The position numbers and the translations under genes are program-made. 64,000 bases of DNA from Augochlora pura (Eukaryota > Arthropoda > Insecta > Hymenoptera > Halictidae), in assembly GCF_028453695.1 (NCBI RefSeq), contig NC_135782.1, forward strand, positions 1,860,001 through 1,924,000, given 5' to 3'. Below are positions 10,817 through 23,200 of this stretch, in pieces. The number at the start of each line of letters is the position of its first letter. Within the stretch, counting starts at the first letter, position 1. The notes under the pieces are model-generated. The model ran no database searches and was not told the origin of the DNA. It worked only from the letters and a program-made list of their open reading frames with translations.

Positions 10817-12900
10817 CTAGAGCTGGGCACTTTTTGAACAGAGCCTATTCGAACAGAAGTTTAGTTGACTGGTGTTCAGACTCGATTCTTCGAGTGCAAT
10901 TTCATTTTCATACTTTGAATTAATTGTTCGAGTAGAATTTTATTCGAAGAGTAGTTCGAATACAATTTTATTCGAGGCATAGTTCAATTACAATTATATT
11001 CGAGGAATAAATTCTACGGATATTTCGAGCAACATGTCACACGAAATTGATTAAGTAAACCGACATTGCAGCAGCTTTCAAATTCTCGTTACATTCTACA
11101 CATTTAGCCATGAAATTCACTATCACATGAATCATAGATCCGCTTCGAACGGAAGCGTTCGAGATTGGCGACTCTCGAGATCGCGGAAACAGGTGAATTT
11201 CTGGGTCAGTGTCTTGGTCAGGTGATTCCAGAGGTGAAGCTACTCGGTCAAACGTGAACTTTTAAAACTTTCGTTTCGTTTCACCGTATTCAATCTATCG
11301 CGAAATTTGCCCAGAAATCTCAATTATTATAACGAATTCGAGAAACAATATTTTTATTTATATGAATGATTAAAAAAGCGAAAAGAGAATGGAACTATTC
11401 TGTTAAAAAATGCGACTCATGTTCCTTCGCCAAGACACCCGAAAGACATCGGAGGAACCTGCTATCGCGCACATGTCTCTCATCGCAATAAGCGCGATAA
11501 ACGCGGCCGAGTAGTTTCGCGGTTTCATCTCGAGAGTGAGACACGCGTATATCGTAGTATCTTCGCCGGACATGTGATTCGCCTGATTCGTCCGCTATTT
11601 TTCTCAACGTTCACTTAATTGCGTGTGCGAAGAACGACGGCCGACGCGTCGCTGTGGCTTCAGCGATGCCGAACGGGAGAGAAACAAAAAAAGGGGGAAT
11701 GAAGCTCGCCGCAATAGTGCAGCATTGTTTTCGGCATACATTATCATGACAAGTTCGGTATGTGATTACGCGTTTATCTGGTTCGTTTGTAAGTATAAGT
11801 AAAGGCGAGAGAACCATTGCACAATCGTCCGTCGCGCGTGCTTTGTTCGACGCAGAAAAGAGAGAGAGAGAGAGGCTGTAACAGTAAATGCAAAATACAA
11901 GGAGAAACGGTATCGTGATGTCTCCCCTAGGACACGGACGTGGGAATAAATATCGGTCATGTTTACAACGAAGCGACGACTACGGACCACGCTGTCTTTT
12001 TTACCAGTGACCGTGGTCTCGCGAGCCCGTCGAACGCGCGGACTTTCGTTAGCGTTCCGCTGCTAATCCCGCGTCGTACAGCGACCATAAATTCGTTACC
12101 GTTTTCACGGTAATTCCGTCTTTTTTACCGGAAACTTTCTCGCGGAACACCTGGAACGACCTATGTTAATGTAACACTTTTTGTCTTGCCTGTACTAACG
12201 GGTAAACGAGAGGGTAATATTTATTCAGAGCCGTGTAATATTTATCGAAAAGAGTCTTCGAAAAATGGATTTCAGCGCGGTTTCTTTTTCGAAGCTGGCA
12301 TAATTATGGTGTTGACCAAATTTCACCGAAACGTGTCAGAATTGCACTGTTGGAAAATTGTGCCATAATTGCAGCGTTAAAAAAGTGTACCATAATTGTG
12401 TCATCTTAAAAATTGTAGCATAATTGTACCATTAAAAATGTGTACTATAATCGCACTGCAAAAGGGGTTATTATAATAATACTATCAACACTGTGTATGA
12501 AATATTAATCATTTCGTTTCATGCTCATTTCGATTTCATTATTTCGAGTAGATAGATCAATCGTTAAATACAGTAAAAATATCCACAAAAAAAAACCACT
12601 CGATAAGAATAAGAATAATAGTCATATTATTATTCAAATGATTTTAAATCTCTGTTCGAATAAATCTGCAATTTCTATTCGCATAATTTTGCGATCTCTA
12701 TTCCAATCATTTCGCAACATTCGCGCTCTTTATTAGAACAAAAAATTATTCGAATACTCACGTAGAATAATATATGTATAACGAACAATACGAATCATTT
12801 TTAGTCCAATATTTTATTCGGCTAGGAATTATTCGTTCGGATAATTATCTTTGAAAAACATTTAGCGGAGAGATCGAGTCGAATATATGTCCAGCTCTGG
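10817..12900. mobile_element. Possible non-autonomous hAT-like element
   Basis: The left end reads CTAGAGCTGGGCA (10817-10829) and the right end, read on the minus strand, CCAGAGCTGGACA (12900-12888). These are near-identical 13-base inverted termini resembling hAT-type ends. Both subterminal regions are rich in ATTCGAA/TTATTCGA repeats (10840-11010 and 12640-12850). No transposase frame is present and I see no matching 8-bp target duplication, so the call is weak. Confidence 0.3.
12296..12475. repeat. Degenerate tandem repeat, about 30-35 bp unit
   Basis: Five or so diverged copies of a unit of the form gtgtaccataattgcac followed by an A-rich stretch (tgccataattgcagcg, taccataattgtgtc, agcataattgtaccat, actataatcgcactg). 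Non-coding. Confidence 0.6.
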
Positions 12901-14224
12901 TCAACGCTAGAGAAAGATAGAACAATAATAAAACCTGCTAACGTAAGACACGCCGTACCGTAGGATAGGGTACGGCGCACCATAAGGTAGAACACGGTGG
13001 TATAGCGCACTCGTGTATGGTGGCGGTGGCTTCTCACCGGCTTGGTGTTTCTAAAAAAATCGATCGATATGGTGTCCGTGAAAGTGAAACGCGCGAGCGT
13101 GTGTTATTATTACCTCATCGGGCCTCTTACGTAATCGTATGGTGCCCAAACAATCCCGGCTAGTAAATAACCTATGCTAATGTCACCTTTATTTCCATAT
13201 TAACGACCGACTAACGTGTCCAGAAAGTGACCCTGCCATTTTTTCCTGTGGACATTAATCTGCGTCGCATGGTGGGGTGATGTCCACGGTTATGTCCACG
13301 CTGTCACTCGCGCCTTGTCTATTTCCTTCATCGGGACACTGCTAATTCCGTATTCAAAAACATCACGGGTTCATTTCGCCGCGCGAAACCGCGACGAGAT
13401 CGTACGCCGACTTGCGAGAAAAAAGAAAAATTGAAACGATCGTCGTCCCGCCGGGGGGGACATTAGAGCTTGGGTGCATGCGGCTTGTTTTTGGCATGAA
13501 CGGGTACACCGGCCGGATCGTTCGGAAGTTTCGCGTGCAAATGATGTCGTTACGCCTCGACGGTTACGGGACCACTCTCGCAAAAGTTCACGCGTTTGTT
13601 GCGGGGTAGCACACCCCGTGCCGAAGGGTGCTAGACGCGGACGTCGCTCGCACGCTCTCTGAGAGCTTCATAGTTGTCAGCAACCGGATTTTGTATATTA
13701 GTCCTGTGTACTTCGAGCCGAGGTATGTGTCTTTGATTTTTGACAATGATATTATCGTCGAAAAAAATATCTGGACTTTATCTAAGATAGTGATACGTTG
13801 ACGCAGCTAATACCGAATCGTTTAGTCCAATTTTCGACGTGTTATTGCTTCGAGGCACGCGTCTGAAGATTTATCGGGAAATATGTAGCGAGAGTGGTCC
13901 TCGCGTTATCCGGGCACCGAAAATGGCGGGAACAGAGACGCGAGAGGCGGGGCACGCGTGTATTGGAATCGCGCGCGGTTCTACGGGCGAATGAATAGCA
14001 AAAGGTGGAGAACTCGCGGTGGAACTCGCTTCTAAATAATTATGCAAATGCCGGGTGAAAAACGAGAGAAGTGTGCGCGTACACGGGGGCGCCGTAAGTC
14101 GGACCAAGATTGTTCTTGACACGTGCACGTCGACTGTTTTGAAGGTAACGCCGACCGCGTAGACAGCGAGCCGCCCGGCCAACAGGAATCGGGAGAGGAC
14201 GTTATTGTCAAGTCCCCCGTTACC
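12901..14224. other. Upstream flank of the first carboxylase coding exon
   Basis: No independent gene seen. It probably contains the 5' untranslated sequence of the carboxylase exon that starts coding at 14225; I cannot place a transcription start. Short plus-strand frames at 13412-13662 lack support. Confidence 0.35.
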
Positions 14225-17200
14225 ATGTCGGAAAATCCAGTAAGCTTCGTGGTCGGGGCGCCCGATCCGTCCGAGGAATTGGAGATCGAGGATATCTTCC
14301 CGTCCGATGGGTTCGATCCGACCTCCGTCCAGGTGCAGCAGAATGAGTTTCCGGGATTGGTCGAACGTCGCAGGCGGCTCAGGTGATTTTTATTTCTGTT
14401 CTTTTTTTTTTTTTTATTCCTCTTCGCGTCCAACGCTCCCACCCGCTTTTCCCTTACACCCCCATCGACCGTGGAACGTGTCCGACCACAGGCCACTTTG
14501 AACCGCCGAGGGTGGTTCACGCTCTTCCGTGAACAGTTTCGTTTTAATTGGTCGGATTATTCGATCGCGAGAGGACGAGAGATTTGGCGGATTTTGTCGA
14601 GAGATTTATCTTCGATCGTTTGGGTGGATAGCTTTGAAATATTTAATATTTAAAGATATTTAATTGTATGTGACATTTAATGTTCGACGATTTTGGCTGG
14701 ATGATTGACTTAATGGCGTAATTAATTATGGCGTAAACTTGTACACGAAGCTTGTTAGAATACTAGCTATGACGACAATAATACCAATAATAATAATAAT
14801 AATAATTTATGTAATATTTGAACCGCAAACTTCGCGCGATTGTTTAGAAAGCGCCTCGCTTTTAACGTTTTACTTTTAATCCTGCATTATTGCCTGTAAG
14901 AAGAGAAGAAAGTGAATGGTATTCGTAGCGAAATCTACGTATCACGATTGTTTGTAGAATCGTTCTCGTTCACAATATGTCGACGGTTCGTGTATGGAAC
15001 GTGCTTGACTGTGGAACTTGATCCGCGAAAATTGCGGTCAGTTTATTTAGAAAGCACCTTGGTTTCAATCCTTCGGATTATTCGATCTTCAGGGAACAAG
15101 AGAGTAAACGTGTTCGCAGTGGCTCTGCATACTTAGACGGTTCGTCGACGTTGGTAAAAGGGAGATGATTCATCGGTATAGGGGTTCGAAAAGTTCTAAA
15201 TGAACAATCGGAGTTAAGTTAGGAATTATAAAGTTAAAATTAGAAAAATAAATCAGAAGATGAGATTGAAATTAAAAGGATAGAATAGCTTGATGAGAAT
15301 CGTGCGTCGACTTTATTAAAATATTGATTTCGAACAAAATCGATAAAATTAATTTTCGCAGTTTCCGGTAATAATGTAATATCTTTGACCGAGCAGGCGC
15401 CTAGAAATTTCGAATTCATGGCTGGAAAAACGGGGCTCCGTCGCCGCCGTATTTAAACGGTTTTCGTCTTCTCTCGGTTATCGTTACGTGACGCTGTTTT
15501 CTGAATGCGTGAATAACGAAACGGCGACTGGACTTTGAAGTTCTTGGACAAGGTCTAGAATGCGTAGCCGACGTCTCCCGAGCCTTTTGTAACACACGTA
15601 ATCGTGAAAACTGTCCGCCTCCCACCAAGGTGCGCGCGGAAGCGCGGTTCACCTTATGACTTGTTCGTATTGTACGTCGTTCAATATTCACGAGCCGCTC
15701 TGTCAATGATGGAGTATCCGTATTCATGTTACGTCTTCCGGCGATGTAAAACCGAAAATCGTGTTCGTCCCCTCCGCGAACACAATGGAACCGTAGCGAT
15801 CATTTATTTTCTCCTGATTAATTTTTTGCAGCATTAGTGGTAAAATGACAACGGCGACCGTTCGTTCCTGGCAATGAAATAGCTTACATCATTTTCGGTT
15901 TTCAGCGGCAATGACTGCGCGTAACCGTTCGCGATAAAATGGCGTTGACTGTTCGTAATTTTTCGCGATAATATGGCGTTGATTGTTCGTAATTTTGTCG
16001 CGGCGAAAACGCGGTCGACAAATTGTAACCTTTCACGATAAAACGGTCGTGTTAACTCACGAAATTTAATGTACGATCGTTTTCACAATGTTCTCTTGTC
16101 TAATGGCAAAACGTAAAATAGAAATGGAAATGGCTGTTAATGGTAAAACAGCCTTGACTGATTTTACGATGTAACGGCTTAGACAACTGGTGAACTTATC
16201 AAGATAAAATCGCTCGGATAATTTCAAAGTTTCGCTGGGATAATTCGTATGGTTTAGAGAAGTTTCAACGATAAAACGACGTTGACAACGTTTGATATTC
16301 CACGTTGAAATTTACCGTCGAGAATTCATAACTTTTCAATTTCGGAACAACTGTTTGAAAGCGCATGGCTGCCATCGTTCACTGCACTTTTGTGGCTTAT
16401 AGAGAGCCGCATCGCATGTACGGGTGCTTCACGCACGGCGAGCTAGCCCATTAAGACAAAGAAGCGTTGAGGTAGATTAGTGTCATTGGAGGAAGTACCC
16501 TTTCAATGGCTTCGAGCAGTCAAAACTCGCGGCCTCGAGGACGCCGCGGTCGCGAAAACTTTCGAAGACGGGGTGAACCGGAGTACAACCTTCCGGGGAA
16601 ACTTCTGGATGGGAATCAGAAGTGGCCCGAGGAATCCCCTGGCGACCGTTAACAGGCCGAAGATTTTTAAATGAAAGCCGAAGACAATTTAGGGGATGAA
16701 GATTCGCTTCCGGAGAGTTTCAAACGAGAGCCGTGATCCAATAACCGTCCGGACGGTGTCGCGACACATTTGGATAAAAATAGCCTAGCTAGTCAAAATT
16801 ACATAATTTTTGAAGCATACAAGTCGTAGCATACATATAATATACATTGTTATAATAAGAACTTCAAGTTAAAATTAAGGGACGAAACACATTCTCGCTC
16901 GTAAAACAGTCAATGTTCGAACTGCTGTAACTTCGTTAAAAAAAATCGCGCAAAGAAGAACTCTCGCTCATTTCAAAGAGCGAACCCTCTACTTTTCAAC
17001 CCCCGTTTCGATTTTATTTTCCAATGCATTTCTACTCGCACGCGATGCTAAAAAAGCATGCGAAATGCGAGGGTGCTGGACGGGTAATTTTACACCCCCA
17101 AAAACTTCTCCAGCTTCGATCGTTTGCAGAAAGTTTAATAAATTTTTCCGGCGGATCGTTTCGCGATGAGATTAAAGCGGCTGGTTTTCTCTTCGCGTCG

Positions 17201-20200
17201 ACCATCAAAAAGTTCGCCCACGATTTTTTCTTCCCGAGTTATCGGATTTTTTTTGACAGAGACATTCCCCGGGGGATAAGAGCGGCGAGAATTCCATGAA
17301 AATGGAAACGCGTTGGAAAAGTTTCGTAAACAAGGGAATTAGCGAAAAGGTTCGAAGCGTGGATCATTCCGCGAAATGTTTAATCCGACGTAGAAGCTGG
17401 CCTGAAAGTAACGAGACATTTTAATTAGAGATAGAATTAATAATCCGAGGGGGCCGCGGAGATATCCGTCGAGCTCGCTGGCTCGACGCGAAATGAAAAT
17501 TTTAGAGCACGTTGCCTCCGATGGTGCGGCGCTCGACAGAGGAGGGGTTATCCCCACTTGGGTTTGCCTCCCGTGCGTAAATCTCGACTTCCTCGAACCG
17601 ACAAAGTATTTTCACCGAGAAATTAATGTTTGCGGATCGACTAGGGTAGTCGCAATTTAGAACAGCAGGTCGCTACGAAGATCTCAATATTGTCGTTTAC
17701 ATTGTTTTTAATTTATTAAGATTTATCAAAGGATTTTCAGTCAAACTTTAATTCGTCGAGATCTAAAAAATTTTAAATCGTCGATGTATTAATTTGCAAT
17801 TCGTTGCGATTTAAAAAAATTGTAAATTTCATTAAATCTCGCGGTTATAGTAATCACGCGGACATTGTCTCACAAAGTGATTTTCGTTTTTTATATTGTC
17901 CCAATTTGGAACAATGTTATCCGGGTAGGACGTTCGAACGGCTTCGAAATGCAACGCGAGCGTTTCATTCGCGCGCCGATGAATTGGTACAGTTTAACGA
18001 GAGGTTTAAGAATGTCGCGCTAGAAACTCGAGAGTAAGCGCATTCTTCTGTCCTGCTTGAGTCAACACAATGCGTGTCTCGTTCGCGGCCGCTCGATGAA
18101 TTCTTTAATCATCGATTCACTTCCGTATTCAGAAGCCTCATGGATTTAAATCGTTCCATTCGGTGCGATCATTTTCTCTCACAATAGAACGTTCTCATTG
18201 CATTTTAATCGAACCGAACAAATACACACGGCTATTCATAGTCGTAGACAGTCCGTGAACGTCGAGAATGAAAATTGCCTTCTCACGGCTGATAAGCTCG
18301 ACTTGTTATTAACCGTGTTCCATGATACATTTAAAAATGTCTCTGTAAAATTAAGTAATCCCAATATTTCAGCATCTCACCGTTTAACGGAAAATAATCG
18401 TCGCGCAAAGATATAATAAACTGGAAACATTATTAACAGTCTTCCCAGAATCGACGAATCATTTTCGTCGATCGACGCATTCGGGCGTCGATTAATCGGC
18501 GATCGATACACGTTCCATCGATCGTCGGGAATCGAGTCGACAAAATTACAATCGATTGTTAACTTAACATATTTTACACGGAACATTTAGATTGCCCTGT
18601 CCTAACGAGCATGATTTTACCGAAGATAAGATAGGAAACGAATTAGGTTGCCTTGAATTGAACGGCGAGATTTGATTAGACGCGTCTTCGCGTATAATGA
18701 TAGTTGAAGCATAGCGTATGCGTCGTTACGACGTCAGATTGTTGCGGGTAGAGACCAGCAAGAATTATTAATAAAGTGATTATTTGTAAATTTTAATGCA
18801 AACTTTTGTAATTGGAATCTTTAGACTGATTTTAATTAGGACGATCGAAGACAAAAGGTTAATTTAATCGGCGAGATGGTGAATTTGGCCCGCGAAAGGA
18901 TTAATGTCGCGACCGAAGGGTGGTGCACGCGATAAAATAAAAGAAACCGATAAATTTTCGATAAAAAAAACACCTGCAACCGTATCGAACGCGATACCGT
19001 GGATACGCGGGAGAAAGCGGGGACAATGCGCTTTCGGTAGCGCGGCGGCGTCCGGGGGCATCAGAAGCGAGTGATTTTCAATGACGAATTTAAATTGGAT
19101 CGCGACGCGTGTGCCACTTGGTGACGAACGAATGCACAGCTTTTTCGGCGGTTACAGGTGAGCGAATAGACTTCGGCAGAATTTCGATTAAAGAGACACC
19201 GCGCGGTGTGGTTCGTTTCTAGGGATCCGGCGAAGATTTTGTCGGAATTTCGCACGATAATTTCTTGTTTGCATTTCTAAATGCTTGGCGTGTGAAAATA
19301 ATTTATTCAAATTCTACTCATCAATTTCCATAAAATAAGCCTTCGGTATTTCACTCGGAAATATGACAATTAAATAACGATACCTACAGGCTGTAAAAAA
19401 TCTGTTGAAATTAATATTGTAACGTAATATTAATATTACACAATTATATAATAAATATTATACAACATAATATAGTAGAATAGAATAATATTAATATTAA
19501 TTGACATTTAAGAATCCAAGAATGCTAATATCTCCCACGCGTCTCAAATTCACAGACAATTATCTTAATACATTTCCTTAGTTCCTCGAAGAATAGTAAT
19601 TTGTGTACGTACAGCGAATGCACTTGCGCGCGTCGCCGGCGACAGTATATTCCGCGGTGATAAAATTCTAACTGTTAAAAGTTCCGTTATGAATTTCGTT
19701 CACTTCGTTTCGTCCATTTCGCTCGTTCCCACAACTTCCCGAAAAGATACGCGCGGTTCTCACGCGGCATTTCTATGGCACAGCGACGTCTCGAAACGCG
19801 ACGAGAGATAATACGCCGGGGCTTATCGTCCGGTTAAAGGAGAAATTTCTAGAAATTCGTGGCTATTATTTATAGCTGATAAATCGATTACGGTAATAAT
19901 GGATCGTTGCTACGACGCGAGGCGAGCATATTTTCAACGTGCCGCGCGAATCTTTTGTACAAATATACCCGCGACCGTGTGCTAATCGCGGCATTAATTG
20001 ATGCGTTTCGAGCAAGGCCGTGGCATTCGCGCGAAAATTCGGTGAACGTAATAAAAATGAAATCGACGCGAATAAAAAATTCGAAACCGTCCTGAATAAA
20101 ATCGAGGAAGGCGTGATTGAAACGGAATCGGTCGTAAATCGGATTCGATCGAAATAAGATCGCGAACGAAATGAAATTAACGTGATTAAGCTTGAACGAG

Positions 20201-23200
20201 GGTAAATCAATTACGTCGGATCGACGTAAAATGAAAATCGTCGAGCGCGATACAAATTGGTGTGAATCGAGTTCGAGCTGTGGAGAAAAATTGAGCGGAA
20301 CGAGTCGAACCGAAAACCTTATATATATATATATACCCTTTATTTTATTAAAAATTCAACCGGCCTCCGATCAGCTGTGGCAATGATGATTGCCATAATG
20401 ACGCGATTATGGCAATTAGCGTCCGGAAGAATCCAAGTCATTCCTCGGCTCTTGGCAATTACGTGTTCTTTGTTGGCGCGACACGCGACATCGGCCGCGA
20501 TATACAACATACAACAATGCTGTTTACACGCGAGGGCACGTCGATCAGACAGGCCTGATTCGCGATTGCGTGAATCGATCACCGCGGCGAGCGGTTCGAG
20601 TTTCGAAGGGAAAGAAGGAAAAATGGAGAAACGCGTCGCGGCGACGGCGGCGGCGGCGTCGGCCGAGATAGCGCACGAAGAAGATTTCGAATGTCCGTTC
20701 ACTTTGGCCGCGGTAGGCACGTCGTTACTTCCTCGTGTAACCAGTTACAAAAGGTAGGGGAAAAGATCGGGATGGAATGAATCGTCCACCTTGCAGGTCG
20801 CCAGTGGCCAATGGGCCTCCTAAGAATGCTAGACGAGGCGCGCTTCGCGAGAGACCCGCTCTACCGAGAGATCCGTATCGCGGAACGCCATGTGATTTCG
20901 TTTCGGACCCCCGTTCGATGATCCAACCAATCAGGTTCGGGATGAACGCTTACGTCGTTTTGGGCCCCGTAGTCCTCGGCTAGGTGCTTTAAAATAAATT
21001 GAAAATAACCGCGTGTTTCCGGGGTTCCTCCGTTTCGACACAATTCGCCCAGTGGCTACGGGATCCCATTGGGGTGTCTCTCTTTGGACGAATAGCGAAA
21101 ACGTCACGGCGAAGTTAGGTCCTTTTTAAACGGCGCGTTAGACCTGCCGAGGACCCGAAAGCGAATGGAACAAGTGTTGCTGCGCGAGATAGAATTCATT
21201 TGAAAACCGATTTTTGTAATAGTGCGCGCGCGTCGTGAGAAATTTGTTTGAACAATTTACAGTGGTAGCAGCCCCGCCGCTTTGATAATTATGAAAAATT
21301 CGTGACCGGTCGTGTTCGACCGATGGTGGTAGGTGTTCGTGTTGAAATAATCGAGTTTTCCGGATCGCGTTATTAAGCAGAATATTTTTTCATTCTCTCG
21401 GTTGGCAGACCTGCGGATTTTTATGCAAAAATTGTCCGTGTTCCTTTGCGAGGGACCAGTGTCAGGATTTATTTCGGTCGGACAAGTCCGCCGAGAGGAA
21501 CGCGTTCCAACGCGGTGCAGCGCAACACTTTCAATTTTGTTCCTTGATAACAGGATTTTTACAGCGGCGCCGAACTGTATTGCATAAACCCCGCGTTCTA
21601 TTTATAATCGTTAACCACAAGATTCATATAGCTGTTGCGGCATGTCTGCACAATAGCAGACATCGCTCGCGTCGCGTACCGATTATTATCGTCGACTCGT
21701 TATCAACGGTCTTCGAGCTTCGCGACTAACGCTTTACCAACGTTCGTTAAATTTAACCACCGTTAAACAATATTAAATTCATCTATTTTATTTATCTTTA
21801 TCCATCGCGAAAGGGTATCTAATATTTGAAAAAATTGCATGACAATATCTCACTAATAGATTAATTATTAAACCTCTAAAGACGCGAGAAAATTTTCAGA
21901 ATATTTTAATATCCTCCACGAAATTATTAAAATCATTCAAAGATGAAAGACATCCGACTCGCATGTATTATTGAACTTGGACGATTTTTATAGAAATCCG
22001 CAGTTCAATGATCGACGATTAATCGTCGAGACAAAGGGAAGTGCGTCGTTCACGTGGGCTCGTTTTTGGACAGGTGTACCACAAGCAAAAAAATACTTCC
22101 AGGTTCGCGAAATTTGTTTGTGTGGGGGGGAGACACGATGGTGTTTAGGACGAACGGTGCGGGTTGACGGAAGCAGGTCGCGTTCCGCCGAATCTCCGCA
22201 AGAAGCACCGCGAAACGCGCGCGGAATTCGCGTTTAAGTAGTCCCGCGACGGAATGCTCGGTGTGCTCGAAAATTTGCACAGAAACGGGATTCCCGGAGG
22301 ACTCCGTGTGTCGGCTCGCGAATGCGATTAAACGCTGAAGACTGAGCGCGGTCGACTGGACAGTGTCACTAAATAATATCGGCTAAACGCTGTGGACTAT
22401 ACAGTGCTGATTAAACACTGTCGATTAAAAAGTGCTGATTAAAGAATATAGACAGAACACTGTATACTAAAAACGCTGCCAACTATAATAAGCACTGTCT
22501 ATTAAAAAAATAAATAAAAAATACTGTCGACTGTAACTATAATAAAGACTCTCCATCGACCATAACAAGAACAGTCGACTATAACATAGCCTCACCGTAA
22601 TAAACGCTGTCTCCTAAACCCAAAATCTATCAAGCAGCAACATCGCATCATTGTCGGAACATTCGAAGACTTCTCAGCAAATCATTGGTCGCTAAACCAT
22701 CTCCGATATAAGGTGACATCGTTTGTCATCTGCCACGAAGTCGTCTGTCATCTGCCACGAAGTCGTCTCCAAAGATTGCGAAATAGCGATACGAAGAAGA
22801 GCTGATATAATTTAGCGTAGCGAATACCAGCATCGGTCAGTTTTTCACATTGGCCGAGTAATTCTGTAGCAGCTCGGCTTGCGCGTAGATGATCGAGCGA
22901 AAGGACGATAAAAAGGTGATCCTTGGACTTCCTTCTCCGGGCTACGACGGAACAGGAAACTCGGCGTCGCAGGGAAATAAGGCATTCGCCTATGGAAAGT
23001 CAGTCCGCGACCTAGCAGAGCGGCGTGCACCTTGAGAAAGCCGGCGCGCGCGCGAGCGGTCACTCGATAGAGGAAAACGAGGGAATTCGGTGTTTTTTGG
23101 AGCGGAGTGGTGATTGCCTCGGAGGATCGGAGGATGATCGATCTGGAGCGGCGACGGGTGATCGCGACATTTAAAAGCACCGTCCTGGGAACGGGCGCTC

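Noticed and set aside
14123..14224. Extension of the carboxylase N-terminus upstream of 14225
   Set aside because: The frame is open but begins at GTG; the first ATG is at 14225 and gives an N-terminus like other ACC proteins.
16507..16653. 48-codon arginine-rich ATG frame in the carboxylase intron
   Set aside because: Too short, no splice signals or recognisable domain; GC-rich composition explains it.
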